From Arthrobacter rhombi (lineage in GTDB: Bacteria > Actinomycetota > Actinomycetes > Actinomycetales > Micrococcaceae), in contig NZ_FUHW01000009.1 in assembly GCF_900163545.1 (NCBI RefSeq), positions 1 through 56,433 of the forward strand: 56,433 bases of DNA, written 5' to 3'. Below, piece after piece: positions 17,769-30,009 of the stretch (its first letter is position 1; each line of letters starts with the position of its first letter). A program made the translations under genes and the position numbers. The notes beneath the pieces were generated by a model that worked only from the letters and a program-made list of their open reading frames with translations, had not been told where the DNA came from and made no database searches.

Positions 17769-18216
17769 GGACAACTCGCGCTCCCCCCGCGATCGGGCCG
17801 CCGACGAGGCCGCCTGGCAGGATCTGGTCAGCCGGCTCGATGACGTCGGTGTGGATATCGATCCGGACACCGAGGCGACCGCTTCGCCGGCCCCGGAACC
17901 GGATCCTCTCGATGAACCGGTCCCTGTGCTCCGGCCAGCCGGAGGGCCGCGCGATTACGAACTGCTCGAGGAGCCCGAGGAGGACTGGACGCCGGAGGAT
18001 CCTCCGGCCTTGGGCTCGGGAAATCCGCTGACGGTCCTGGCCTGGACCTGTGCCGCAGGGGCACCGATCGCCCTCTTGCTCTTGGCCATCCTGTGGCGTT
18101 CGGCCCCGATGGGGGTCTGGTTGACCTTATGCGTGGTCTTTGTCGCTTCCGCCGGCTATCTGGCCTTCAGGCTCCCGCGGCACCGTCAGGAAGGCGATAA
18201 CGGCGCCAGGGTCTAA
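17761..18216 (+). CDS. Small membrane protein with acidic N-terminal domain, unknown function
   Basis: The product has about 151 residues when started at the ATG at 17761, which has GGGAGG eight bases upstream. A longer frame open from 17680 is unlikely because it lies inside the esterase gene. The first 100 residues are acidic and Pro-rich with no recognisable fold. Two membrane helices follow (about PLTVLAWTCAAGAPIALLLLA and WLTLCVVFVASAGYLAF). It overlaps the esterase upstream by eight bases and the glucokinase stop by four, so the three genes are tightly packed. I cannot assign a role. Confidence 0.75.
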   Translation: MAEDNSRSPRDRAADEAAWQDLVSRLDDVGVDIDPDTEATASPAPEPDPLDEPVPVLRPAGGPRDYELLEEPEEDWTPEDPPALGSGNPLTVLAWTCAAGAPIALLLLAILWRSAPMGVWLTLCVVFVASAGYLAFRLPRHRQEGDNGARV

Positions 18217-19178
18217 CCGGTCTGCCGGGCGAGATCGGCGGCACCGATGAGTCCGGCATCGGCCCCCAGCCCCGCCTGCCGGATGTCGGCGAAGGGCCGG
18301 TACCCGCGGCCGGTGAGGTTCTTCCGGTACGACGTTTCGGCTTCCTCCAGCAGACGAGTGGAGGCCGACCCCAGACCGCCACCGATGACAAAGGTCCCGG
18401 GATCCAAGGCCGCGGCCAGATTGGCTAGTCCCAGGCCCAACCATTGGCCGGCATCAATGATGAGCTCCTGGCAGGCAGGATCCCCCGCGGCTGCCAATTC
18501 GGTCACCAACGCCCCGTTGATGGCCTCCACGTCCCCTTCCGCCGCGTCCAGCAGCGTATGGGCCACCGGGGAGTTGGCCCGGGCCAGTTCGCGGCCTTCA
18601 CGCCCCAGGGCGTTTCCGGAAGCATATTGTTCCCAGCATCCACGGTTTCCACATTCGCAGCGGTGGCCTCCGGGGTGGATGACCTGGTGGCCAAACTCGC
18701 CGGCCAACCCAAAACGACCTCGTCGCAGCTGCCCTCCGGCGACCAGCGAACCGCCGATTCCGGTGCCGAGGGTCAAGCACACCAGATTCGGTTCCCCCTG
18801 TCCGGCACCAAAACGGTATTCCGCCCAGCCTGCCGCGTCGGCGTCGTTGACCACGCAGACCGTGCCGCCCAGGACGGTGGCCAGCCGGTCACGCAGGGGT
18901 TCATTGCGCCAGGCCAAATGCGGGCTGAAGAGCACGGTGCCCGTTTCGGGATTCATCCAGCCGGCCGCCCCGACGCCGATCGGGGCGCGGGGGGCCCAGC
19001 GACGCAGTCCGGTCACGAGGTCCACCACCGCCTGTTCGACCTGTTGGGGGCTGGAGCCGGGGGTCGAAAGCTGGGCCCGGTGAAGGAGTTTCCCTGCCTC
19101 GTCGACGATGCCGGCGGCGATTTTTGTGCCGCCGATATCCAGTCCGATGGCCCAGTGGGCGTCCGGAGTCGTGCCCAT
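18213..19178 (-). CDS. glk: ROK-family glucokinase
   Basis: The 321-residue sugar kinase phosphorylates glucose with ATP at the start of glycolysis. It has the phosphate-binding DIGGTK motif (residues 14-19), the VNDADAAGWAE catalytic Asp segment, LTLGTGIGGS, and the ROK zinc motif CECGNRGCWEQYASG with conserved His upstream (GHQVIHPGGHRC). Length and motifs match actinobacterial GlkA. It is convergent with the small membrane protein gene (four-base overlap) and divergent from the acyl-CoA ligase across a 140-base control region that holds a probable regulator site. Confidence 0.93.
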   Translation of the reverse strand: MGTTPDAHWAIGLDIGGTKIAAGIVDEAGKLLHRAQLSTPGSSPQQVEQAVVDLVTGLRRWAPRAPIGVGAAGWMNPETGTVLFSPHLAWRNEPLRDRLATVLGGTVCVVNDADAAGWAEYRFGAGQGEPNLVCLTLGTGIGGSLVAGGQLRRGRFGLAGEFGHQVIHPGGHRCECGNRGCWEQYASGNALGREGRELARANSPVAHTLLDAAEGDVEAINGALVTELAAAGDPACQELIIDAGQWLGLGLANLAAALDPGTFVIGGGLGSASTRLLEEAETSYRKNLTGRGYRPFADIRQAGLGADAGLIGAADLARQTG

Positions 19179-19216
19179 GGCGATTCCCTTCCCTGGCCCG
19201 ATGTTGGCACCGTAAG

Positions 19217-19230
19217 TTACTAGCGAGTAG
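19217..19230. promoter_or_regulatory. Candidate TetR-type operator between glk and the acyl-CoA ligase
   Basis: The sequence TTACTAGCGAGTAG contains the dyad TACT-N4-AGTA. This resembles TTACT-NGCN-AGTAA operators of TetR-family regulators that control acyl-CoA and fatty-acid genes in actinobacteria (from memory). It lies 88 bases before the ligase start and 38 bases before the glk start. No TetR gene is in the window. Confidence 0.4.
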
Positions 19231-19318
19231 GTTAGTGATGCAACACACTATGCTTGGATGACGATCCCCATCGTCAGATGTCCAATCTGAAGAGCCTACT
19301 GAAGTAGAGGAGCACATC

Positions 19319-21130
19319 GTGCGAGAGTTCAGCGTACCCCCGCTCGTGGTCAGCCCCGCGACGTCCAACACCACGGATTTCGTGCTGGAAAAAGCGAACG
19401 GGACCAACCCGATGCTGTTCTCGCGGCCCGATGGTCACGGCGGATGGATCGATGTCTCGGCCCGGGAGTTCAGGGACGATGCGAGCGCCCTGGCCAAGGG
19501 CCTGATCGCCTCGGGGCTCGAGAAGGGCTCCCGGGTCGGCATCATGTCCCGGACCCGCTACGAGTGGACGCTGGTCGATTTTGCGATCTGGTTCGCCGGA
19601 TGCATTTCCGTTCCGGTCTACGAGACCTCCTCCCCCAGCCAGGTTGCCTGGATCCTCGGCGATTGCGGTGCCGCGGCGGCCATCGTCGAGTCACCGAACC
19701 ACGAGAACGTGATCCGTCAGGCCTCCATTCAGGAGCAACTCGAAGACATCGACCATATCTGGCAAATGGAGGGAGACGGGCTCGACGTCCTGCGCACCGC
19801 CGGCGCCGATATCAGCGACGAGGAACTCGAAGCACGCCGCTCCTCCATGGGGCTGGAGACCGTGGCAACCATTATCTACACCTCGGGCACCACCGGGCGT
19901 CCCAAGGGCTGCGAATTGACGCACCTGAACTTCGTGGAACTCTCCCGCAACGCCCAGGCGGCCCTGCCCGAATGCGTGCATGAGGGTTCCTCGACCATCA
20001 TGTTCCTGCCCCTGGCCCATGTGTTCGCCCGCTTCATCTCGGTACTGGCCGTCGCCGGTGGGGCCAAGGTCGCCCACACCCCCGACATCAAGAACCTGCT
20101 GCCGGACCTGCAGGGCTTCAAGCCCACCTTCATTTTGGCCGTCCCCCGGGTCTTCGAGAAGGTCTACAACTCCTCGATGCTCAAGGCCGAGGATGCCAGC
20201 AACGTGAAGGCGAAGATCTTCCACGCCGCGGCGAAAACCGCAGTGCAGTACTCCCGCGCCCACGGCGAGGGTTCGGTGCCGCTGGCGTTGAAGCTACGCC
20301 ACGGACTCTTCGATAAGCTCGTCTTCTCGAAGATCCGCGAGGCCATGGGCGGACGCATCCAGTACGCGGTCTCCGGTGGCGGCCCGCTGGGCGAACGCCT
20401 CGGACACTTCTTCAACGGTGCCGGTTTGATGATCCTCGAGGGCTACGGCCTCACCGAGACCACCGCCCCCATCACCGTGAACACCCCGAGCAAGCTAAAG
20501 ATCGGCACCGTCGGCAAGCCGTTGCCCGGCAACGCGGTGAAGATCGCGGACGACGGCGAGATCCTCACCCAGGGTGTCTGCCTCATGGCCGGATACCACA
20601 ACCGCCCCGACCTGCGGGCCGAGGCGTTCGACGGCGATTGGTTCCGGACCGGAGATATCGGTGAACTCGACGAAGACGGGTTCCTGAAGATCACCGGACG
20701 CAAAAAGGAAATCCTCGTGACCGCCAGCGGGAAGAACGTGGTTCCCGGCTTGCTCGAGGACCAGATCCGTGCCGATGCCCTGGTCTCCCAGGCACTGGTG
20801 GTCGGAGATAACCGTCCGTTCATCTCGGCCTTGGTCACCCTCGACGAAGAGGCCCTACCCGGCTGGTTGAGCCGCCACCAGCTCGGTTCTTTGACCGTGG
20901 CGCAGGCCTCCGAGCACCCCAAGGTCCGTCAAAACGTCCAGGCCGTCATCGACAAGGCCAACCAGACGGTTTCCCACGCCGAGGCCATCAAGGCCTTCCG
21001 CATCGTCCCCACGGACTTCTCCGAGGCTTCCGGCCACCTGACCCCTTCGTTGAAGGTCAAGCGCGGCCAGGTGCTCAAGGACTTCGAAATGGTCGTCGAG
21101 GAGATCTACTCAGCCAAGAAACCTTCCTGA
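19319..21130 (+). CDS. fadD: Long-chain fatty acid-CoA ligase (AMP-forming)
   Basis: The 603-residue adenylate-forming enzyme activates fatty acids to acyl-CoA through an acyl-AMP. The P-loop-like AMP-binding motif YTSGTTGRPKGCELTH lies near residue 187, GYGLTET near 377, and the hinge/adenine region FRTGDIGELDEDGFLKITGRKKE near 443. Family and length match FadD15-type ligases; in M. tuberculosis fadD15 (Rv2187) lies in the same gene block. The start is GTG with AGAGGAG about seven bases upstream, so initiation is strong. Two terminator hairpins follow. Confidence 0.93.
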   Translation: MREFSVPPLVVSPATSNTTDFVLEKANGTNPMLFSRPDGHGGWIDVSAREFRDDASALAKGLIASGLEKGSRVGIMSRTRYEWTLVDFAIWFAGCISVPVYETSSPSQVAWILGDCGAAAAIVESPNHENVIRQASIQEQLEDIDHIWQMEGDGLDVLRTAGADISDEELEARRSSMGLETVATIIYTSGTTGRPKGCELTHLNFVELSRNAQAALPECVHEGSSTIMFLPLAHVFARFISVLAVAGGAKVAHTPDIKNLLPDLQGFKPTFILAVPRVFEKVYNSSMLKAEDASNVKAKIFHAAAKTAVQYSRAHGEGSVPLALKLRHGLFDKLVFSKIREAMGGRIQYAVSGGGPLGERLGHFFNGAGLMILEGYGLTETTAPITVNTPSKLKIGTVGKPLPGNAVKIADDGEILTQGVCLMAGYHNRPDLRAEAFDGDWFRTGDIGELDEDGFLKITGRKKEILVTASGKNVVPGLLEDQIRADALVSQALVVGDNRPFISALVTLDEEALPGWLSRHQLGSLTVAQASEHPKVRQNVQAVIDKANQTVSHAEAIKAFRIVPTDFSEASGHLTPSLKVKRGQVLKDFEMVVEEIYSAKKPS

Positions 21131-21134
21131 CCCT

Positions 21135-21168
21135 CTGAGGGCCCCGTCGCCGACGCCGGGGCCCTCAG
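21135..21168 (+). terminator. First terminator hairpin after the acyl-CoA ligase
   Basis: Perfect 12-base-pair stem CTGAGGGCCCCG / CGGGGCCCTCAG with a ten-base loop, starting a few bases past the stop codon. Confidence 0.7.
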
Positions 21169-21172
21169 CCAG

Positions 21173-21209
21173 AAGGCCGGGCCACGCATGCTGCGTGGCC
21201 CGGCCTTTT
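21173..21209. terminator. Second, bidirectional terminator hairpin
   Basis: Stem AAGGCCGGGCCACGCA with a three-base loop and its exact complement, followed by a T run on the plus strand. It lies between the convergent acyl-CoA ligase and mycothione reductase genes and can end both transcripts. Confidence 0.8.
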
Positions 21210-21234
21210 CTGCGTGCACCGATGTGTCGCTTCG

Positions 21235-22656
21235 CTACAGGGGCGCGTCCTGGCCAAACGGCAGGTCCAGACCCAAGAGGGCATTCTCCACGACCTCGGT
21301 CAGCGCGGGGTGGATCCAGAACGGACGCCGCGCCATCTCGATCACCCCGAGCCCCGTGGCCATGGCCTGGATCAGTGGTTGGATGAGGATCGAGGCCTCG
21401 TGGCCCATCACATGGGCACCGAGCAGCAGACCCGTGGAACGGGAGGCGACCAGCTTGACAAGGCCTTCCTGGTCTTCCATCGCCCACCCGTAGGCAGTGG
21501 AGCCATAATCCTGCACGACGGTCACGACGTCCTCGGGGTCCTGCGCTTGGGCCCTGGCCTGTTCGGCGGTGAGACCCACCGCGGCAATCTGCGGATCGGT
21601 GAAAACCGCCGCTGGGACGAACGAACGGTCGGTGGAGCGCAGGTTCGTGGGATGTTCGAGGTTATGGGTCACCACCCGTGCCTCGCGGTTGGCGACATGT
21701 TTGAGCTGGTATTCATTGGAGGCATCACCCAAGGCATAGCATCCGGGCACGGCCTGCCCGCCGGAGAGCACGCGCTGGTACTCGTCCACCGCCAGGCGGC
21801 CATCGGGTTCGAGGTCCAATCCGGCAGCCTCCGCGTGGAGCCGGTCCGAGTTCGGCACCCTGCCCGTGGCCATCAGCACGACGTCGGCCCTCACCTCGAC
21901 GGGCCCGTCTGCGGTCTCGAAATGCCCGGTGACGCTTCCGTCGTCGTTCTCGGTGACAGCGCTGAGTGCATGATCCAGCTTCAGCGTCCAGCGTTGCCCC
22001 GCGGCCCGCGTGAACCTCCGGGAGATCTCCTCATCGTGATGGCGCAACAAAGCCGAGGAACGGTTGACTTGAATGACCTCGGAACCCAAACCGTGGAAGA
22101 CATGGGCGAATTCGGCGGCTATGAAGCCACCACCAACCATCAGCACCCGTTCCGGCAGCGCCTCCAGACGCATGACGGTATCGGAGGTGTGGACCTGGGG
22201 TAGCTCGACACCGGGAACATCAGGCAGCACGGCACGGGACCCCGAGGCCAGGACGACCTGGTCGGCGGTGATGACCTGTCCGGATTCGGTGACCAGCGTG
22301 TGGGGGTCCCTCAGGCGTACCGTTTCGGTGTAGACGTCCACGTTCTCGAGTTCCTGGTCCCGGTAACGCAGACCGTCGGCCGAGATGGCATCGATCCTCC
22401 CGAAGATCCTGTCCCGGATCCCCGGCCAGTCGGTGCCGCGGTGTTCCAGGTCGACGCCGAGCCGGGCTGCCTGCGCGGTGGAGGCGGCCAGGGTGGCCGG
22501 ATACACGAACATCTTCGTGGGGATGCACCCCACGTTCAGGCAGGTTCCACCAAAGATCCCGGCATCGATGATGGCGACCTTCTGGTCGTCCCAATAACCG
22601 GTGATCAGTGAGTTGCCGGAGCCGGATCCGACGATGGCGAGATCGTAGTGGGTCAA
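21235..22656 (-). CDS. mtr: Mycothione reductase
   Basis: This FAD- and NADPH-dependent disulfide reductase keeps mycothiol, the actinobacterial low-molecular-weight thiol, reduced. The 473-residue product has an N-terminal dinucleotide fold (VGSGSGNS), the redox-active pair C39/C44 in GGTCLNVGCIPTK, a second nucleotide fold (VGGGFIAAEFAHV), the FAD-binding ALGD segment, and the C-terminal catalytic HP...E of WIHPALTEVVE. The start is TTG, five bases after the stop of the MinD-like gene, so it is the second gene of a two-gene unit. Mtr itself points to an actinobacterial host. Confidence 0.94.
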   Translation of the reverse strand: MTHYDLAIVGSGSGNSLITGYWDDQKVAIIDAGIFGGTCLNVGCIPTKMFVYPATLAASTAQAARLGVDLEHRGTDWPGIRDRIFGRIDAISADGLRYRDQELENVDVYTETVRLRDPHTLVTESGQVITADQVVLASGSRAVLPDVPGVELPQVHTSDTVMRLEALPERVLMVGGGFIAAEFAHVFHGLGSEVIQVNRSSALLRHHDEEISRRFTRAAGQRWTLKLDHALSAVTENDDGSVTGHFETADGPVEVRADVVLMATGRVPNSDRLHAEAAGLDLEPDGRLAVDEYQRVLSGGQAVPGCYALGDASNEYQLKHVANREARVVTHNLEHPTNLRSTDRSFVPAAVFTDPQIAAVGLTAEQARAQAQDPEDVVTVVQDYGSTAYGWAMEDQEGLVKLVASRSTGLLLGAHVMGHEASILIQPLIQAMATGLGVIEMARRPFWIHPALTEVVENALLGLDLPFGQDAPL

Positions 22657-22661
22657 AAGAT

Positions 22662-23987
22662 TCAGCCCTTCAGCTCGTCGACGACCAAGGCAGCCAGCTC
22701 CATGACCGCGTCCCGTGTGCCCGGCTTCAGCCGGTCCAAGGAGACCCGGGAGCCCTCGGCCAGATGCGGATCGTGCGGCAGGCGGACGACGGTGGCCACC
22801 CGGGAACGGAAATGCGATTCGATCTCTTCCACGTTCACGCCGCGACCGGTTCCGGAGGACTGGTTGATGACCACGATCGCGTTCTTCGCCAGCTCCGTGC
22901 GTCCGTGCGCTTCCAGCCAGGACAGCGTCTCGGAAGCCAACCTGGCTTCGTCGACACTGGCACCGGAAACCAAGACGACGGCGTCGGCCTTTTCCAAGGT
23001 GCCCTTCATGACGGTGTGGACCATCCCGGTCCCGGAATCGGTGAGCACGATGGAGTAGTACTTCGAGAGCAGATCGGTGACGGCACGGTAGTCGGCGTCG
23101 TCGAATGCTTCGGCCACCCGCGGATCGGTATCCGAGGCCAACACATGCAGACGCGAACCCTCCCGGGCTGCGTAGGAGGAGAGCTTGGCGAAGGTGTCCA
23201 CGCTGAAACGGTGTTGGACCAGGTTCCGGGCGGTGAACTCCGATTTGCCCGGTGAGCGGTCGCTGAGCGTGCCGCGGTCGGGGTTGGCGTCCAGAGCGAT
23301 GATCCGGTCCTCACGAATCTGGGCCAGCGCCATGCCCAGCAGGGTGGTTACGGTGGTCTTGCCGACGCCTCCCTTCCGTGAGAGGACGGGGACGTAGCGG
23401 GTGGTTCCCGGCAGCGAGGCGGAAATCCGGTGGTGCATTTGCCGGCGGATCCGCACGGCGTCGGAATCGCCGACGTTGACCTTGCCCAGCGAGGCGCGGA
23501 ACAGCAGGCGACGCCAGCCGCCCACGGGTTCGCGGTCCCGGGGTTCAAGGAGCCGGTCAGCCGTTAGTTGCGAGGCGCTTTCGGGGGCCGCTGCCTGCGT
23601 GGTCTGGTCACTTCCGGATCCGACGTCCGCGGTGGTCGTGGCGGTGGCCTGGCCGGTGGCCGGGTAGTCGTCGGCCGCCTCGGCGCTGTCGGTCTTCGGC
23701 TCTGGCTGGTGCGTCGGCGCTGCGGGGATGACGACCCCGTGGGCTTGCGGGCGGGCCTGGGAAGTTTCCGTTGCTGCTGTTTCGTCGTCGTGCTGCACCG
23801 GCTGCCAATCGGAGAGATCCGGTAGGTCGGCGGCTCCGTGGCCGGCACCTGCCGGCTTCAGGTCCTCGCCCGGTTCCCCTGCCGCAGGGCCTGTTCCGGT
23901 CTCCGAGGCATCCAGCTCGTCTTGCGGAGCCGGTTCCGGGTTCTCCGGGGCTTCGTCGTCGTCGTGGTTCTGGTGGGGCTGGGTCAT
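22662..23987 (-). CDS. MinD/ParA-like ATPase with long acidic N-terminus, EspI-like
   Basis: In the 441-residue protein the first 170 residues are Pro/Glu/Ala-rich and disordered. A deviant Walker A ATPase domain follows, with SRKGGVGKTTVTTLLG (about residues 205-220), an Asp in the IIALDANPDRG switch I region and VLTDSGTG in place of the usual DxPP switch II. A disordered acidic tail joined to a MinD-type ATPase resembles EspI-type proteins linked to type VII secretion in mycobacteria. AGAGG precedes the ATG. It is cotranscribed with mtr, with a five-base gap. Its partner is unknown. Confidence 0.82.
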   Translation of the reverse strand: MTQPHQNHDDDEAPENPEPAPQDELDASETGTGPAAGEPGEDLKPAGAGHGAADLPDLSDWQPVQHDDETAATETSQARPQAHGVVIPAAPTHQPEPKTDSAEAADDYPATGQATATTTADVGSGSDQTTQAAAPESASQLTADRLLEPRDREPVGGWRRLLFRASLGKVNVGDSDAVRIRRQMHHRISASLPGTTRYVPVLSRKGGVGKTTVTTLLGMALAQIREDRIIALDANPDRGTLSDRSPGKSEFTARNLVQHRFSVDTFAKLSSYAAREGSRLHVLASDTDPRVAEAFDDADYRAVTDLLSKYYSIVLTDSGTGMVHTVMKGTLEKADAVVLVSGASVDEARLASETLSWLEAHGRTELAKNAIVVINQSSGTGRGVNVEEIESHFRSRVATVVRLPHDPHLAEGSRVSLDRLKPGTRDAVMELAALVVDELKG

Positions 23988-24044
23988 GGCATCCTCTGCG
24001 GAAAGTACTGGCTGTAGGAACGTCAGCCATCACCCTAACGCAAG

Positions 24045-24079
24045 ACGGGACGCCCACCTGTTGTCGGTGGACGTCCCGT
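24045..24079 (-). terminator. Terminator after pyruvate carboxylase
   Basis: Hairpin with outer stem ACGGGACG / CGTCCCGT and inner stem CCACC / GGTGG around a short loop, 20 bases past the pyc stop on the minus strand. Confidence 0.7.
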
Positions 24080-24099
24080 GGCGGGCGGATCCTGCGGTT

Positions 24100-27546
<3,447 letters not shown>

Positions 27547-27592
27547 GGTTCTCCTGCATGGTGTCTGTTCGGACAGGACGAACGCAACGGTC

Positions 27593-27607
27593 TCCCCGAA
27601 AATCGGG
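27593..27607. other. Short hairpin in the pyc leader
   Basis: A CCCCGA / TCGGGG stem with a three-base loop, followed by GGTTTT on the plus strand, lies about 50 bases upstream of the pyc start. It could be a plus-strand terminator-like element or a structure in the pyc mRNA leader. The stem is short and the evidence weak. Confidence 0.3.
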
Positions 27608-27736
27608 GGGTTTTGCCTCCGTGCGTCAGGCGCGAAGCGTAGATTCAAGCCTGCGCTCACCCTACAGTGGCCCAACACACAGCTGAAACTGTATTTCTTC
27701 ATGACCTGAGCCACACCGTGACTGGGGAGGCGTCGA

Positions 27737-28627
27737 ATGGTGGGCTCACCCTATGATGGATGGGAGCCGAATCAGCATAAACACAGTAAGGTCGTGGTCC
27801 GTTCCGTGCAGGTCGTGAGCATCAGCAGTCTCAAGGGTGGCGTTGGTAAGACGTCGGTCACCCTCGGTTTGGCGTCGGCGGCGCTAGCCGCCGGTATCCC
27901 GACCCTGGTGGTGGATCTGGATCCCCACGCCGATGCCAGCACCGGTCTGGGTGTGGAACCCAACGGTGAGAACGGCATCGGACATCTGCTCAAGAATGCC
28001 CGGCGGGGCGATATTACCGCCACCGCCGTCACCAGCCCGTGGACCACGAGGGCGCCGGAAGTCTCCACCAGGACCGGACCGGCCATTCTCGACGTTGCCG
28101 TCGGAGGGGCCTTCAGTGGCATCTATGACCGCCCCGATCTGCGGTTGCGCCACCTGCGCCGCCTGAAGCAGTTGCTCTCGCGCCAGACGCGCTACGAGCT
28201 GGTGCTGATTGATTGCCCGCCGTCGTTGAACGGCCTGACGCGGATGGCCTGGACCGCAAGCAATGACGTGCTGCTCGTGGCAGAACCCAGCCTGTTCTCG
28301 GTGGCCGGAACCGAACGCACCCTGCGTGCCCTGGAACTCTTCCGCAGCGAATTCGTCCCGGGGCTGCAGACCGCAGGAGTGGTGGCCAACCGGGTCCGCC
28401 AATCCTCGGCCGAACAACGTTTCCGGCTCGAGGAAATGCGCACCATGTTCGGTGACGCTCTCCTCTCCCCCGTCTTGCCCGACCAGGCGAACTGGCAGCA
28501 GATCCAGGGGGCCGCCTACCCCGTCCACCAGTGGCCTGGCGATGCCGCCCGCCAGTCGGCAGCGCGTTTCGATGAACTCCTGTCAGGTCTCACCAGCGGC
28601 CCGGCCCGGAGCGGCACAGACACCTAG
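27737..28627 (+). CDS. ParA-family ATPase, solitary
   Basis: The 296-residue product has a deviant Walker A motif SSLKGGVGKTSVTLG near residue 30, the switch I Asp in VVDLDPHADAS and the DCPPSLNGL switch II of ParA/Soj proteins, which form ATP-dependent dimers on DNA or membrane. The ATG has GGGAGG six bases upstream; an internal GTG at 27806 would remove a non-conserved 23-residue lead. There is no ParB or other cargo gene adjacent. It sits between pyc and the convergent resR-type MerR gene, and its role (plasmid-like partition, envelope positioning or regulation) cannot be told. Confidence 0.85.
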   Translation: MVGSPYDGWEPNQHKHSKVVVRSVQVVSISSLKGGVGKTSVTLGLASAALAAGIPTLVVDLDPHADASTGLGVEPNGENGIGHLLKNARRGDITATAVTSPWTTRAPEVSTRTGPAILDVAVGGAFSGIYDRPDLRLRHLRRLKQLLSRQTRYELVLIDCPPSLNGLTRMAWTASNDVLLVAEPSLFSVAGTERTLRALELFRSEFVPGLQTAGVVANRVRQSSAEQRFRLEEMRTMFGDALLSPVLPDQANWQQIQGAAYPVHQWPGDAARQSAARFDELLSGLTSGPARSGTDT

Positions 28628-28651
28628 ATGCCCCGGACCCACCGACAAGAA

Positions 28652-28682
28652 ACGGCGCGCACCCCGCAGGGTTGCGCGCCGT
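28652..28682. terminator. Terminator between parA-like gene and resR
   Basis: Perfect 10-base-pair stem ACGGCGCGCA / TGCGCGCCGT between two convergent genes. A second stem, CCCGGTGC / GCACCGGG with a TGG loop, follows at 28691-28709. Confidence 0.75.
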
Positions 28683-28722
28683 CGTCGTTTCCCGGTGCTG
28701 GGCACCGGGGCCGATCACGGTT

Positions 28723-29319
28723 CTAGCTCGCCGACTTCTTGGCCGCCCGACGACGAGCCAGTTCGTCTCCGGGGAAGACCTCTTCCTCGACGACTGCCTG
28801 TTCGCTGGGTAGTTCGGCTAGGCTGCCTTCAACTTCGCGCCAGACACGGCCGACGGCGATGCCGAAGACTCCCTGTCCGCCCTGTACCAGGTCAATGACC
28901 TCGTCGGCCGAGGTGCATTCGTAGACGGATGCCCCGTCGCTCATCAACGTGATCTGGGCCAGGTCCTCCACCCCACGCTCGCGGAGGTGTACGACGGCGG
29001 AACGGATCTGTTGGAGGGAGACCCCGGTGTCCAGCAGTCGTTTGACGACCTTGAGGACCAGGATGTCCCGGAAGCTATAGAGTCGTTGGCTGCCGGAGCC
29101 AGCGGCCCCTCGTACTGCCGGCTCGACCAGCCCGGTGCGGGCCCAGTAGTCGAGCTGACGGTAGGTGATGCCCGCCGCCTTGCACACCACGGTGCCGCGA
29201 TATCCTGCGCCTTCGTCCAGGACCGGCAGATCCTCAGTGAACAGCAGGCCCTGGGAATTGACTCCGGTGCGCGTCTGGCCTGGGCCTGACGCCCCGCTAT
29301 GCTCACCTATCGGACTCAC
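28723..29319 (-). CDS. resR: MerR-family regulator, ResR (Rv1830)-like
   Basis: The 198-residue regulator has a winged-helix MerR domain in the middle (YRGTVVCKAAGITYRQLDYW, then RLYSFRDILVLKVVKRLLDTGVSLQQIR). It is preceded by a 40-residue non-conserved lead and followed by an acidic C-terminal domain. The GTG at 29319 is chosen because GAGGAGG lies six bases upstream; the open frame to 29487 lacks support. It is the last gene of a garA-ftsR-DUF151-MerR order identical to Rv1827-Rv1830, where Rv1830 affects division timing and antibiotic resilience. Function here is inferred from that order. Confidence 0.87.
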   Translation of the reverse strand: MSPIGEHSGASGPGQTRTGVNSQGLLFTEDLPVLDEGAGYRGTVVCKAAGITYRQLDYWARTGLVEPAVRGAAGSGSQRLYSFRDILVLKVVKRLLDTGVSLQQIRSAVVHLRERGVEDLAQITLMSDGASVYECTSADEVIDLVQGGQGVFGIAVGRVWREVEGSLAELPSEQAVVEEEVFPGDELARRRAAKKSAS

Positions 29320-29508
29320 GTGGACCCTCCTCGTTGAAAACTCCCCCCAATAGGGAGTTTGCCAGCTGTCGGGGAACCGTGGCGGCATCGGATACCGTCC
29401 ACTGTGCCGAGTGATGGGACAGCGAAGCAATGGGATTCTTATGCTTTGACGGTACGGCTGAACCTGCCCCACGTCAAAGACCTTCAAGTTTAACTTGAGG
29501 GCGTGTCG

Positions 29509-29991
29509 CTACTCGTCGAAATCCTCGGGTTCGACGTCGGCGAGGAACTCCCGGAATTCACGCACCTGGTCCTCCGCTGCCTCCTCGGTGGAGCCCTCGT
29601 CGTTGACCAGGACGCCCGCCTCCTCCAGGACTTCCTCGGTGCAGGTGATGGGGCATCCCGCACGCAGGGCAAAGGCGATGGCATCCGAGGCCCGCGAGTC
29701 CACGGTGGCCCCGCCGTCGAACTCCAGCTCGGCGTAGAAGACGGTTTCCTTGACCGACACCAGACGAGCCTCGATCAGGGGGTGGCCCAGGGCCGAGGTG
29801 ATGGTTTCGAGGAGGTCGTGGGTCATCGGTCGCGGCGTTTCCATCCCCTGCTGGGTCATGGCAATGGCCGAGGCCTCGGGCGTACCGATCCAGATCGGCA
29901 GGTGGCGGGGGCCGTCGATTTCCTTGAGGAGAACCAACGGCTGGTTCGAGGGCAGTTCGATCCGGACTCCGACGAGCATCAGCTCTCGCAT
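29509..29991 (-). CDS. DUF151 bifunctional nuclease family protein
   Basis: The 160-residue protein matches the DUF151 (BFN-like) fold: a beta-rich start (MRELMLVGVRIELPSNQPLVLLKE), the LPIWIGTPEASAIAMTQQG block, and the RASDAIALALR-type motif (RASDAIAFALRAGCPI). A short acidic C-terminus follows. Some family members have nuclease activity, but its role in actinobacteria is unclear. It lies between the two MerR genes in the conserved garA operon, with GAGGAA about three bases before its ATG, and is probably cotranscribed with them. Confidence 0.9.
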   Translation of the reverse strand: MRELMLVGVRIELPSNQPLVLLKEIDGPRHLPIWIGTPEASAIAMTQQGMETPRPMTHDLLETITSALGHPLIEARLVSVKETVFYAELEFDGGATVDSRASDAIAFALRAGCPITCTEEVLEEAGVLVNDEGSTEEAAEDQVREFREFLADVEPEDFDE

Positions 29992-30009
29992 GGGTTCCTC
30001 CTGCAGCGC

